This document shows, piece after piece, positions 41,385-50,601 of a DNA stretch of 64,000 nucleotides. Position 1 is the stretch's first letter. Each line of letters opens with the position of its first letter. The stretch covers positions 2,542,501-2,606,500 of the forward strand of contig NZ_PGEP01000001.1 in the NCBI RefSeq assembly GCF_002797445.1, written 5' to 3'. The position numbers and the translations under genes are program-made. Under the pieces are notes generated by a model, which worked only from the letters and a program-made list of their open reading frames with translations, was not told where the DNA came from and made no database searches. The DNA comes from Acidovorax sp. 69. Its GTDB lineage: Bacteria > Pseudomonadota > Gammaproteobacteria > Burkholderiales > Burkholderiaceae_C.

Positions 41385-43096
41385 TCCTTGCCTTTCAGTG
41401 CATTCAGTGCGGTTGGCGCCGTCACATAGCCCATTGCCAAATCCTTGTCACGGGCTACCGCATCCCGTGCGGCCGGGGCCCCGTAGCCGCCGCCGCCGGG
41501 TGTTGACAGTTGCACGCGCTCGCCCTGCTTCAGACGGATGCCGATCATCTTGGAGCGCATGGGTGGCTGCTTCCATTCACTATTATTTTCATAGCTGAAG
41601 ACGTTCATGGAACCTGCACTACCGCCCGAAATGCCTTGGGGTGCTGCCTTGCCGCGCTCGCCAAAGATGAACACCTCGGCGTCTTGCTCCAGCAGTTCGA
41701 TCTCGTAGATGGCTCCCAGCCCGCCGCGGTGCTGGCCGTCGCCGCCCGAATCGGGTCGCAGCGCCCATTGGGTGAAGCGCACGGGGTAGGCAGCCTCCAG
41801 AATTTCGAGCGGCGGGATGGTGGCGGTGGAGATGGGCGCGTTGCCGTGGCTCAGGCCATCGCCATCGCTGTGCCCGCCGTGGCCGCCACCAAAAAAGCTG
41901 AACATCACCCAGCGCTGGCCCTTGCGCGCGGCGTCGGTACGCAGCCCGGCGATGGACAGTGCGTTGATGGTGCCGTAGGCCTGCGCCATGGCACGCTTGG
42001 GGTCGGCCTGCGCGGTGGCGCTGAAGATCACATCGATCATGCGCAGGATGGTCTCGGTGTAGCCGCCCACGGGGCGCGGGCGTGCGGCACTGATGACGAG
42101 GCCATCTGGCAGCACGAAGTCCACCGCGTCCAGCACGCCCGCGTTGGCGGGCACGTCGGGAAACAGGTGCTTGAGCGCCACATAGCACGCCGCAATCGCC
42201 GTGGCGCGCGAGATGTTGACGGGCCCCGCGCACTGCGGCGAGGTGCGCGAGAAGTCGAGCGTGAGGCGCTCGCCCAGCACCGTCATGTCGAGCGCAATCG
42301 TCAGCGCCTCGTCCTTCACGCCATCGTTGTCCAGGATGTCGCTGAAGCTGTAGCGGCCATCGGGCAGCGCGGCAATGTGCGACTGCATGAGCTTCACGGC
42401 GCGGGTGCGCAGCTCGCCCATGGCCTGCTGCACCACGGCGTCGCCATACTGGTCCAGCAGGTCGTTCAGGCGGCGTTCGCCCAGGTCCAGCGCCGCGAGC
42501 TGGCCGTTCAGGTCGCCCCACAGACTGTCGGGCAGGCGGGTGTTGGCCTTGAGGATGGCGAGCACGTCGTCCTCAAACACCCCGGCGCGCACGATGCGCA
42601 CGGGCGGAATCTGCACCGCCTCTTGCCAGCACTCGGTGGCGGCCGGGTTGTAGTTGCCGGGCACGTTACCGCCCACGTCATGCCAGTGCGCGGCCGAGGC
42701 CAGAAAGCAGTAGAGCTTGCCGTGGCGAAAGAAAGGCCGCACCAGCTTGAAGTCGTTGGCGTGGGTGCCGCCTTCGTAGGGGTCGTTGAACAGCCAGGTG
42801 TCGCCTGCGGTGATGCCGCCGCGCTCGCCCGCGGCCCGCATGGCCGCGCGCACGGCAAACGCCATGGCGCCCACAAACACAGGCAGGCCCGATTTGCCCT
42901 GCACCAGCGTGTCGCCACTGATGGCGTCGTACAGGCCGTGGCAGGCATCGTGCGCCTCGGCAATGATGGGGTTGAACGCGCTGCGGTACAGCGTGGCGTC
43001 CATCTCGTCGGCGATCTGCTCCAGCCTGCCGCGCAAGACGGCCAGGGTGACGGGGTCCATCGAGGGCGGTGCGGTTTTTGTGTCGTGTTCAGCCAT
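41381..43096 (-). CDS. hyuB: Hydantoinase/oxoprolinase subunit B
   Basis: This encodes 571 aa. HyuB motifs include DPVTLAVLRGRLEQIADEMDATLYRSAFNPIIAEAHDACHGLYDA, NDPYEGGTHANDF, the SAAHWHDVGG stretch and RPDSGGDGQHRGGLG. It pairs with HyuA for ATP-dependent ring opening or ketone carboxylation. Residues about 495-507 (FSYENNSEWK) match a fragment of the palindromic repeat. The ATG at 43096 was chosen because it begins the known domain. It overlaps the LeuD-like stop by 8 bases. Confidence 0.9.
   Translation of the reverse strand: MAEHDTKTAPPSMDPVTLAVLRGRLEQIADEMDATLYRSAFNPIIAEAHDACHGLYDAISGDTLVQGKSGLPVFVGAMAFAVRAAMRAAGERGGITAGDTWLFNDPYEGGTHANDFKLVRPFFRHGKLYCFLASAAHWHDVGGNVPGNYNPAATECWQEAVQIPPVRIVRAGVFEDDVLAILKANTRLPDSLWGDLNGQLAALDLGERRLNDLLDQYGDAVVQQAMGELRTRAVKLMQSHIAALPDGRYSFSDILDNDGVKDEALTIALDMTVLGERLTLDFSRTSPQCAGPVNISRATAIAACYVALKHLFPDVPANAGVLDAVDFVLPDGLVISAARPRPVGGYTETILRMIDVIFSATAQADPKRAMAQAYGTINALSIAGLRTDAARKGQRWVMFSFFGGGHGGHSDGDGLSHGNAPISTATIPPLEILEAAYPVRFTQWALRPDSGGDGQHRGGLGAIYEIELLEQDAEVFIFGERGKAAPQGISGGSAGSMNVFSYENNSEWKQPPMRSKMIGIRLKQGERVQLSTPGGGGYGAPAARDAVARDKDLAMGYVTAPTALNALKGKE
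41572..41605. repeat. Repeat fragment inside hyuB
   Basis: On the minus strand AGCTATGAAAATAATAGTGA resembles the right end of the dispersed repeat and is read in-frame. Confidence 0.4.
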
Positions 43097-43598
43097 TGAT
43101 GGCCTCCTTGCCAAAGCGGGTGCGCAGCTGGTTCAGCAGGCCGCCAGCGCGCACCATGTCCATGAGAAACGGGGGAATCGGGTCGCAGGCCAGCGCACGG
43201 CCCTGGGGGGTGATGACGGCGGGTGCCTGCCAGTCGAGCGTGATGGCATCACCTTCACCCAGTGAATCCACTGCATCGGCCTCGGCGCAGGTCAGCAGCA
43301 GCAGGCCCAGGTTGAAGGCGTTGCGAAAGTAAAGGCCGCTGAACGACGGCGCGATGACCGCCACAATGCCCAGGCGCACCAGCACGGCAGCCGCCTGTTC
43401 GCGCGAGGAACCGATGCCGAAGTTGGGGCCTGCAACGATCACATCGCCCTTGCGCACGCCCCCCACGAAATCGGGGCGCACGGATTCGAGGCAGTGGCGG
43501 GCCAGCACGTCCAGACCGTGCTTCATGGCGTGGCCGGGGGCGAGCACATCGGTGTCGATGTCGGCGCCCAGTTTCCAGACCCTGTGGGTGCTTGTCAT
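43089..43598 (-). CDS. LeuD-like small subunit of an aconitase-superfamily hydratase
   Basis: This encodes 169 aa. It matches the swivel domain of isopropylmalate isomerase: WKLGADIDTDVLAPG (about residues 8-22), GPNFGIGSSREQAAAVL (substrate-binding GSSRE loop) and FSGLYFRNAFNLGLLLL. It pairs with the LeuC-like gene just upstream (ATGA overlap). Enzymes of this type include isopropylmalate, homoaconitate and 2,3-dimethylmaleate hydratases. Clustering with a malate-type lyase and away from other leu genes argues for a catabolic hydratase. Confidence 0.88.
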   Translation of the reverse strand: MTSTHRVWKLGADIDTDVLAPGHAMKHGLDVLARHCLESVRPDFVGGVRKGDVIVAGPNFGIGSSREQAAAVLVRLGIVAVIAPSFSGLYFRNAFNLGLLLLTCAEADAVDSLGEGDAITLDWQAPAVITPQGRALACDPIPPFLMDMVRAGGLLNQLRTRFGKEAING

Positions 43599-44884
43599 GC
43601 GAGTACCTCCCGGGGGTCGGTGATGCAACCGCGCACGGCCGACGCTGCCACGGTGTAGGGCGATGCCAGGTACACCTGTGCGGTGGCCGAGCCCATGCGG
43701 CCCTTGAAGTTGCGGGCAGTGCTGGAGATGACGGTGGTGTTGTCGCCCACCGTGTCGCCGTAACCTGCGCACGCACCACAGGTGGTGGGGAACAGCTCGG
43801 CACCCGCGTCCTGCAGTACCTGCAGCACGCCCTCGTCGCGGGCGGCGGCCTGGTCCTGCTGGCTGGCGGGGGCCACCATCAGGCGCACGCCGGGTGCGAC
43901 GCGCTGGCCACGCAGCACGGCGGCGACGGCGCGCAGGTCGTCGAGCTTGGCGCCGGTACAAGCGCCGATGTAAGCCACATCAATCGCCTGGCCTGCGTGC
44001 TGGGCCACTGGTGCGGCGTTGGCCGGGCTGTGGGGCGCAGCGACCTGGGGGGCGAGCGTTGCGGCATCAAAACAGTGGCGGGTGAGCGGTGCGTCTGCGT
44101 CCGTTTGCCAAGTGTCCAGATTCTGCATTTCGGAGGGTGGTACGCCATGGGCAGCAAGCCATTCGCATGTGGTGGCGTCCGGCGCAATCAGGCCCACCTG
44201 CGCGCCCAGCTCGGCGCTCATGTTGGAGAGCGTCATGCGCTCTTGCATGCTGAGCGCCTGCACAGCAGGGCCCGCAAACTCCACCGCCTGGTACTGGCCG
44301 CCATTCATGCCAAAGCGGCCAATCATGTGCAGCATCATGTCCTTGGCCGTCACACCTTGGCCCAACTGGCCGCTCCAGTGCATCTGCAGGGTGTGGGGTA
44401 CGCGCAGCCAGATATCGCCGGTCACCACCACGCCCAGCATCTCGGTGCTGCCGATGCCAAACATGTAAGCACCGAACGCACCACCGGTGGGCGAATGCGA
44501 GTCGCCGCCCACGCAGAACATGCCGGGGCGAATGTGCCCATGCTGGGGCACCACCACATGGCAGATGCCCTGGCCGTCGTACACATGGGGCAGGTTTTGC
44601 TCCTTCGCCCAGTCGCGCGCAATGCGCACGATGCGGCGCGATTCTTCGTCGCGCTCGGGCAGGTAGTGGTCCATGACGAGGACCACACGGGATTTGTCCC
44701 AGATCTGCGCGCCCAGCTCATCAAGCATGGGCTTGAGGCGCCGGGGGCCAGACGAATCGTGGAACATCGCCAGGTCCACCCGGCAGTTGACGATGTCACC
44801 GGGCGTGACGCTGGCGCGGCCGCTGGCGCGTGCCACCAGCTTCTGCGCCAGGGTGCTGGCGGCAACAGGATGGGCGGCAGTCAT
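43595..44884 (-). CDS. LeuC-like large subunit of an aconitase-superfamily hydratase
   Basis: This encodes 429 aa. All three cluster cysteines are visible: IGACTGAKLDDL, then TTCGACAGYGDTV near residue 370, followed by SSTARNFKGRMGS. The substrate and cluster histidine motif GGDSHSPTGGAFGAY is also present. At about 430 aa it matches archaeal-type/DmdA-like proteins, not the roughly 470-aa enterobacterial LeuC. With the LeuD-like partner it should hydrate a substituted maleate to a substituted malate. The start overlaps the Bug gene stop. Confidence 0.88.
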   Translation of the reverse strand: MTAAHPVAASTLAQKLVARASGRASVTPGDIVNCRVDLAMFHDSSGPRRLKPMLDELGAQIWDKSRVVLVMDHYLPERDEESRRIVRIARDWAKEQNLPHVYDGQGICHVVVPQHGHIRPGMFCVGGDSHSPTGGAFGAYMFGIGSTEMLGVVVTGDIWLRVPHTLQMHWSGQLGQGVTAKDMMLHMIGRFGMNGGQYQAVEFAGPAVQALSMQERMTLSNMSAELGAQVGLIAPDATTCEWLAAHGVPPSEMQNLDTWQTDADAPLTRHCFDAATLAPQVAAPHSPANAAPVAQHAGQAIDVAYIGACTGAKLDDLRAVAAVLRGQRVAPGVRLMVAPASQQDQAAARDEGVLQVLQDAGAELFPTTCGACAGYGDTVGDNTTVISSTARNFKGRMGSATAQVYLASPYTVAASAVRGCITDPREVLA

Positions 44885-45843
44885 TCGGGTTTGGCTCCGG
44901 CAAACTTCACCACCTTGGCCCAGCGCGGGATTTCGGCCTGTACAAAGCGCGCGAACTCTTCCGGGCTGTTGCCCACGGGCACGGCACCCTCCAGCTCCAG
45001 GCGCTTTTTCACGTCGGGCGTGGCAATGGCTTGGCGTGCCGCGTCGCTGAGGCGTTTGGCCAGCTCGGGGTTCATCTGCCCCGGGCCAAACAGGCCGAAC
45101 CAGGCGCTCGATTCGTAGCCTGGAAGCACCTCGGCGATGGCGGGCACATCGGGAAAGGCAGGCAGGCGCTTGGCACTGGTCACGCCCAGTGCCTTGAGCT
45201 TGCCTGCGCGGATTTGCGCCTGGGCATTGCCCACGGCGGCAAACATCAGGTCGACCTGCCCTGCAAGCACGTCCTGTAGCGCCGGGGCCGTGCCACGGTA
45301 CGGAATGTTCACGATATAGGCGCCCGACTGCATCTTGAAGGCATCGCCCGCCAGGTGCAGCGACGAGCCCACCGCACCAATCGCAAAGTTGAGCTTGCCG
45401 GGCTGGGCCTTGGCCAGCGCAATCAGCTCACGCACATCTTTGGCAGGCAGCGAGGGGTGGGCCACCAGCACCGAGGGCGAGGTGGCCACGCAGGTCAGCG
45501 GTGTGAAGTCTTTGACAGGGTCGAACGGCAGTGTGGGGTACAGGCTGGCGTTGATGGCATGGCTGGTGAAGCTCATGAGCAGCGTGTTGCCGTCGGGTGC
45601 AGCCTTGGCCACTGCATCGGCGGCGATATTGCCGCCCGCACCGGGCCGGTTCTCGACGATCACGGTGCGGCCCAGCAGGCGGCCCATTTCAGTGGACAGG
45701 GTGCGCGCCAGGGTGTCGGTGGAGCCGCCGGCCGGGGCGCCGACCAGGATGCGGATGGGCGCAGACTGCGCCCAGGCCCGCCCGCCCAGCAGCGCGGCGC
45801 AAGCGGGGGCCAAGGCTTGGAGGATTTGGCGGCGTTGGATCAT
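44881..45843 (-). CDS. Bug/TctC family periplasmic solute-binding protein
   Basis: This encodes 320 aa with an export signal (RRQILQALAPACAALLGGRAWAQ). Bug hallmarks include PIRILVGAPAGGSTDTLAR, VENRPGAGGNIAADAVAKAAPDGNTLL and PGKLNFAIGAVGSSLHLAGDAF. Bug proteins bind carboxylates for tripartite tricarboxylate transporters or for sensing. No TctA/TctB membrane genes are in the window, so it would need partners elsewhere or act as a sensor. It is the first gene after livF, about 85 bp away, and is coupled to the LeuC-like gene. Confidence 0.9.
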   Translation of the reverse strand: MIQRRQILQALAPACAALLGGRAWAQSAPIRILVGAPAGGSTDTLARTLSTEMGRLLGRTVIVENRPGAGGNIAADAVAKAAPDGNTLLMSFTSHAINASLYPTLPFDPVKDFTPLTCVATSPSVLVAHPSLPAKDVRELIALAKAQPGKLNFAIGAVGSSLHLAGDAFKMQSGAYIVNIPYRGTAPALQDVLAGQVDLMFAAVGNAQAQIRAGKLKALGVTSAKRLPAFPDVPAIAEVLPGYESSAWFGLFGPGQMNPELAKRLSDAARQAIATPDVKKRLELEGAVPVGNSPEEFARFVQAEIPRWAKVVKFAGAKPE

Positions 45844-45927
45844 GGTGTGTGGTCTCCTTCGGTCACAGCGCAGGCATCGGCGTGCCTTTGGGCAGGAATG
45901 GCATGGACAGATGGCATGGGGTGCGAG

Positions 45928-46662
45928 TCACAAGCCCAGATAGGCGCGGCGCAGGTCATCGCTGCGCAGCAACTCATCGGGTGCACCTGAAAAGCGGATG
46001 CTGCCGTTTTCCATCACGTAGGCGCGGTCGGCAATTTCCAGCGACTGGCCTACGTTCTGCTCGACCAGCAACACTGCCAACCCGGTGGAGCGCAGCTGGC
46101 GGATCAGGCCGAACATCTCTTCCACCAGCAGGGGCGACAGGCCCAATGAGGGCTCGTCCAGGATCAGCAGTCGGGGTTCGGCCATCAGGCCTCGGCCAAT
46201 GGCCAGCATCTGCTGCTCGCCGCCGCTCATGGTGCCCGCGAGCTGGGTGGTGCGTTCCTTGAGGCGCGGGAAAGTGGCAAACACCTTGTCGATGTTGTCT
46301 GCCCGGCGTTCTCGCGCGCGGGTGAAGCTGCCCAATGCCAGGTTCTCCAGCACGCTGAGGTTGGGGAAAACCTTGCGCCCCTCGGGTACCTGGATCAGCC
46401 CGGCCTTGACCACCTGCGTGTAGTGCGCGCCACTAAGGTCGGCCCCATCAAACACCACCCTGCCCTGCCAGGCTTTGTAGATGCCGCACACCACGTTGTT
46501 GAGGGTGGATTTGCCCGCACCATTGCTGCCCAGCAATGCCACGGTTTCGCCGGGGTTCACATGCAGGTCTACCCCCCGCAGCACCTCGACCCTGCCGTAG
46601 CCGCCGCGCAGGCCCTGGATGTTCAGGAGTGGCGTGGTCTTAGGGGAATCGGTAGCGTTCAT
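45928..46662 (-). CDS. livF: Branched-chain-type ABC transporter ATP-binding protein LivF
   Basis: This encodes 244 aa: Walker A GSNGAGKST (about residues 43-51), LIQVPEGRKVFPNLSVLENL (LivF hallmark), signature SGGEQQMLAIGRGLM, Walker B LLILDEPSLGLSP and LLVEQN. It energises uptake with LivG. The start overlaps livG (ATGA at 46659-46662). The set feeds the catabolic genes downstream. Confidence 0.92.
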   Translation of the reverse strand: MNATDSPKTTPLLNIQGLRGGYGRVEVLRGVDLHVNPGETVALLGSNGAGKSTLNNVVCGIYKAWQGRVVFDGADLSGAHYTQVVKAGLIQVPEGRKVFPNLSVLENLALGSFTRARERRADNIDKVFATFPRLKERTTQLAGTMSGGEQQMLAIGRGLMAEPRLLILDEPSLGLSPLLVEEMFGLIRQLRSTGLAVLLVEQNVGQSLEIADRAYVMENGSIRFSGAPDELLRSDDLRRAYLGL

Positions 46663-47420
46663 GCTGCCACCCCCTGCGCTGCGGCACGCAGCCGTGCGGC
46701 GGTGCCATGGCCCAGATAGGCCTCGATCACACGCTCGTCCGCCGTAACTTGCGCCGGGCTGCCCTGTGCAATCAACTGGCCTTGGGCCAGCACCCACACA
46801 TGCTCGGCCAGGTTCATCACGGCCTGCATCACGTGCTCGATCATCAGCACAGTGACACCACCGTCGGCAATGCCGCGCACCACGGGAATCATCTCGGCAA
46901 TCTCCTGGGGGTTGAGGCCAGCCAGCACTTCGTCGAGCAGCAGCAGGCGCGGTTGGGTGGCCAGCGCACGGGCCAGCTCCAGGCGCTTGCGGCCAGCCAC
47001 GGTGAGGTCGGCAGCGGGCTTGTCCAATTGGGGCAGCAGGCCCACCCGGGCCGCCACGTCGGTGGCCAGCGCCAGTGCGGCACGGCGGTCGGGTTCTTTC
47101 AGGTGGGCGCCCACCGCAATGTTTTCGCGCACGGTCTGCGCAGCAAAAGGCTGAACGATCTGGAAAGTGCGCGTCATGCCCAGGCGGGCGTTCACGTGGG
47201 GTGCCTGGCCGGTGATGTCGTGGCCCGCAAAGCGCACCGATCCCGTATCGGGCCTCACAAAACCAGACATCAACGCAAACAGCGTGGTCTTGCCTGCGCC
47301 GTTGGGGCCAATCAGCGCGGTCAGCGAGCCCTCGGGCACGGTAAGGCTCACGTTTTGCACGGCCTTGAGCCCTCCAAACGACTTGCTCAGGCCACTGAGT
47401 TGCAACAGGTCATTCGCCAT
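46659..47420 (-). CDS. livG: Branched-chain-type ABC transporter ATP-binding protein LivG
   Basis: This encodes 253 aa: FGGLKAVQNVSLTVPEGSLTALIGPNGAGKTTLFALMSGF near the start, LGMTRTFQIVQPF, LTVAGRKRLELARAL (variant signature, LivG-like) and LLLLDEVLAGLNPQE with MIEHVM. The signature lacks the second Gly of SGG, as often in LivG. The ATG at 47420 was chosen because it begins the domain and overlaps the livM end by 11 bases. Confidence 0.92.
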   Translation of the reverse strand: MANDLLQLSGLSKSFGGLKAVQNVSLTVPEGSLTALIGPNGAGKTTLFALMSGFVRPDTGSVRFAGHDITGQAPHVNARLGMTRTFQIVQPFAAQTVRENIAVGAHLKEPDRRAALALATDVAARVGLLPQLDKPAADLTVAGRKRLELARALATQPRLLLLDEVLAGLNPQEIAEMIPVVRGIADGGVTVLMIEHVMQAVMNLAEHVWVLAQGQLIAQGSPAQVTADERVIEAYLGHGTAARLRAAAQGVAA

Positions 47421-48380
47421 GGCGGCCTCCCGAGCGTTTCCATACGGCAATCACCGATTGCCCGATGCCCGCAATACCGCGCGGCAAAAACATCACGATG
47501 AGCACCAGCACCACGCCATAAATCACCATGTTGATGCCCGGCAGCTGGCCAAACAGGTTGCGCGTAACGTCTGCCAGCACGTGCAGCACCAGTGCTCCCA
47601 GCACCGGGCCCCACACGGTGCCGATACCGCCCACGATGGCGGCCACCAAGGCCTCGACCGATGTCACCGAGCCATAGGCAATGCCGGGATCGATGTACTG
47701 AAACACCTGCACATAGAAGGCCCCGGCCGCGCCCATGAAGCCACCCGAGAGCGCGATGGCACCCATCTTCACCTTGAAGGGGTTGACGCCAATGGCGCGT
47801 GCGGCGTCTTCGTTGTCACGCACGGCCTGCAGCCAGGCGCCGAAGCGCGAGTTCTTGAGCCACCAGCTCACCAGCAGCGCCAGGGTGACGAGGGCCAGAA
47901 TCAAAAACACATAGCCCTTGCGCGAGCCGAACTGCATGTTGCCCAGCGATTCCTTGAGAGGCAGCATGAGGCCCACGCCCGCGCCGGTGAACGGCACCGA
48001 CAGCGCCAGGATGCGGAACACCTCGGCAAACGCCAGCGTGACCAGCGCAAAGTACGAGCCTTTGAGCCCGTAGCGGAACGACAGCCCGCCTACAAACAAC
48101 CCCACCAGCGCACTGCCCGCCACGGCCATGGGCAGGGCTACCCAGGGGTTGATGCCCCCTGCATCTGCGCGATGGCCTGAATGTAGGCGCCCGTGCCAAA
48201 AAACAGCGCGTGGCCAAACGAGAACTGCCCGCCGAAGCCGCCCAGAATGTTCCAGGCCTGGGCCAGCAAGGCGGCGTAAAGCGCCATCATCACGAAGTTG
48301 AGCAGCACGCCGGAGTCCGAAATGCCGGTGATCGCCGCCACCACAGCGGCGAACAATCCAATGGTCCAGAGTTGCTTCAC
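47410..48380 (-). pseudogene. livM: Branched-chain-type ABC permease LivM, one-base frameshift
   Basis: The gene starts at GTG 48380 (GTGA overlap with livH) and reads KQLWTIGLFAAVVAAITG, then FGHALFFGTGAYIQAIAQMQG, but then hits a stop after a few more codons. From the same point the next phase continues with GGINPWVALPMAVAG to the normal LivM end. The break is at a run of five C (48155-48159; G on the coding strand); a sixth base would restore about 323 aa, the normal length. All neighbouring transporter genes are intact, so a sequencing error or very recent mutation is likely. Confidence 0.85.
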
Positions 48381-49249
48381 GGCTTGGCTCCAAAAAGGCC
48401 CTGCGGGCGAAACAGCAACACCGCGATGAAGATGGCAAAAATGCCGATCTGCCCCAACGATTCGCCCAGATACAAGCCGCCCAGCGACTCCACGACCCCA
48501 ATCAACAGGCCGCCCACCAGCGCCCCCGTAAAGCTGCCCATACCGCCCAGCACCACGATGGTGAAGGCCACCAAAACAAAGCCGCTGCCCACCTGCGGGT
48601 TGACGTAATAGGCTGGGAGCAGAAAACACGCGGCGGCCCCCAGGCAGGCCAGGCCAATGCCAAAACTCATGGCGTACACATGGTCCACGTTGATGCCCAT
48701 GAGCTTGGCGCCGTGTTTTTCACGCGCCACTGCGCGGATCGCGCGGCCCAGGTCTGTTTTGCCGACGATCCACAGCAACACACCCGACACCACCAACGCC
48801 CCGGCAAACGCCACCAGCTTGGGCAAGGCGATCATGGCGGGCCCTACCGCCACCGTGGTCAGGGTGTAAGACGTTTCGATGGTGCGGGTGTCCGACTTGA
48901 AGAACAGCAACGCCAGGTTCTCCATCACGATGGAGATGCCCAGCGTGACAAGAAGAATGTTCTCGTCCTTGCCGTGGCTGGCGCGGTTGATGACCAGCCG
49001 CTGCAGCGCATATCCCAGTGCGAACATGCCGGGCACCAGGATAGGCAAGGCCAGATAAGGGTCCAGCCCGAAGTGCTGCTTGAGCAGGTACACCGCATAC
49101 AACGCCAGCATCAGCGATGCGCCGTGCGCAAAGTTGATGATGTGCAGCACGCCATAGATCAGCGTGAGACCGAGCGCGATCAGGGCATAGACCGCGCCCG
49201 TCGTCAGGCCGTTCAGGATGGAGGGAAAGAGAATGCTGAGCTCAAACAT
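48377..49249 (-). CDS. livH: Branched-chain-type ABC permease LivH
   Basis: The 290-aa protein has about eight membrane segments: NGLTTGAVYALIALGLTLIYGVLHIINFAHG near the start and VVLGGMGSFTGALVGGLLIGVVESL near the end are LivH hallmarks. It forms the channel with LivM. It is coupled to livM by a GTGA overlap. Binding protein and regulator lie upstream. Confidence 0.92.
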   Translation of the reverse strand: MFELSILFPSILNGLTTGAVYALIALGLTLIYGVLHIINFAHGASLMLALYAVYLLKQHFGLDPYLALPILVPGMFALGYALQRLVINRASHGKDENILLVTLGISIVMENLALLFFKSDTRTIETSYTLTTVAVGPAMIALPKLVAFAGALVVSGVLLWIVGKTDLGRAIRAVAREKHGAKLMGINVDHVYAMSFGIGLACLGAAACFLLPAYYVNPQVGSGFVLVAFTIVVLGGMGSFTGALVGGLLIGVVESLGGLYLGESLGQIGIFAIFIAVLLFRPQGLFGAKP

Positions 49250-49315
49250 GGGTGTGGAGTCCGGCGTTCAGGCAAAGGCGCGGCCTGGCACCAGGGTTTC
49301 TGGCGCCTTGCTGGC

Positions 49316-49329
49316 CCGTGCATGCACGG
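49316..49329. promoter_or_regulatory. Hairpin between livK-like gene and livH
   Basis: CCGTGCATGCACGG is a perfect 14-bp palindrome just after the binding-protein stop. Such hairpins often protect the upstream message, allowing more binding protein than permease. Confidence 0.4.
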
Positions 49330-49346
49330 CCGGTGATTGCGTGGTT

Positions 49347-50549
49347 TCAGGCCTTCAGCGGGAAGAGCGGGTCGGCTTCGCGGTAGTCGCGCGGGATGAT
49401 GACCTTGATGTCTTTGTTGAGCACCTGGGTCATGAGCGGCTGGGCACCCTGGTTCTGTCCATTGACGAATTTGGTGGCACCGTACGGCATGATGTGGTCG
49501 GCAAAAGTGCTCTTTTCGAGCGCGTCGATGAGGGCGGCGCGGTCCATCGACTTGGCGCGCTCCAGCGCATCGGCCAGCAGCCACATCGAGGTGTAGGTCA
49601 TGAACAACTCGTAGCTGAAGAACAGGCCCTTGGCCTCCACGCGTTTTTTCAGATCCTGCGCGCGCTTGTCTTTGGGGTTGAACCAGTGGTTGCAGTCGAT
49701 GATTCCGTTGGCCGCGTCCGGAAACTCCTTGACGAACTTGTAGCTCGATGCCGCGCCGCCCAGCACCGAATAAATCGCCTTGGGCGTGACCTTTTGCTGC
49801 TGCATGGTGCGCACCAGCAGCGCGTATTCGTTGTAGTAGTTGGCGGGGATGACGATGTCGGGGTTGATCGCCTTCATGCGCAGCACGATGTTGTTGAAAT
49901 CGCGCGTGGGGTTGGCGTGCTTGACGGTTTCCTTGACCTCGTAGCCATAGCCGGGCAGCTCACGCGCCAGCAATGCCGCCGTGCCCGAGCCAAACAGCGA
50001 CTCCTCATGGATGATCATCACGGTCTTGGCGGGCTTGCCGGCTGACGTGTTCAACACGTGCAGGTTAGCCACCGCCGTTTCGGCGCATTTTTTGTAGCCG
50101 GGGCCAAAGCGGAAGGTATTTTTCAGGCCCCGCTCGACAATCTGGTCGGCCACGCCCACATCCACGATGTGTGGCAGGTTGTATTTGGCAGCGGCCTGGG
50201 TGGTAGCCAGACAGATGGCCGATGCAAAGGCACCGACCACGGCCGACACACCGGCTTCGTTCATTTTTTCGACCTCGGCCGCACCGGCCTGGGGCTGCGA
50301 CTGTGCATCGCCCAATAGGGGCTCGATCTTGGCGCCGCCCAGAGACTTGATGCCACCGGCCTTGTTGATGTCCTCGATGGCCATCATGGCGCCTTCGCGG
50401 CACTGCTGGCCCGAATACGCCAGCGCCCCGGTCACAGGGTGGAGCACACCGACCTTGACGGTTTTGGCCTGCGCGCCTCCCACCAAAGGAAACGCCATGG
50501 CCGACGCGGCGGCGGCCGACTGTGACATGAAATGACGGCGGGTACTCAT
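49347..50549 (-). CDS. ABC transporter substrate-binding protein, LivK/AmiC type
   Basis: This encodes 400 aa with a Tat-like signal (STRRHFMSQSAAAASAMAFPLVGGAQA). Peripla_BP_6 features include VKVGVLHPVTGALAYSGQQCREGAMMAIEDINKAGGI and SAVVGAFASAICLATTQAAAKYNLPHIVDVGV. It captures the solute for LivHMGF in the periplasm. A second ATG 6 bases upstream exists; the one at 50549 is better spaced from AGGAGA. The substrate is presumably the compound degraded by the operon. Confidence 0.9.
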   Translation of the reverse strand: MSTRRHFMSQSAAAASAMAFPLVGGAQAKTVKVGVLHPVTGALAYSGQQCREGAMMAIEDINKAGGIKSLGGAKIEPLLGDAQSQPQAGAAEVEKMNEAGVSAVVGAFASAICLATTQAAAKYNLPHIVDVGVADQIVERGLKNTFRFGPGYKKCAETAVANLHVLNTSAGKPAKTVMIIHEESLFGSGTAALLARELPGYGYEVKETVKHANPTRDFNNIVLRMKAINPDIVIPANYYNEYALLVRTMQQQKVTPKAIYSVLGGAASSYKFVKEFPDAANGIIDCNHWFNPKDKRAQDLKKRVEAKGLFFSYELFMTYTSMWLLADALERAKSMDRAALIDALEKSTFADHIMPYGATKFVNGQNQGAQPLMTQVLNKDIKVIIPRDYREADPLFPLKA

Positions 50550-50601
50550 GGGCATTCTCCTGATGTGAGGGTAGGAAGGGGTGAAGTGGGGCGTGATGAT
50601 T

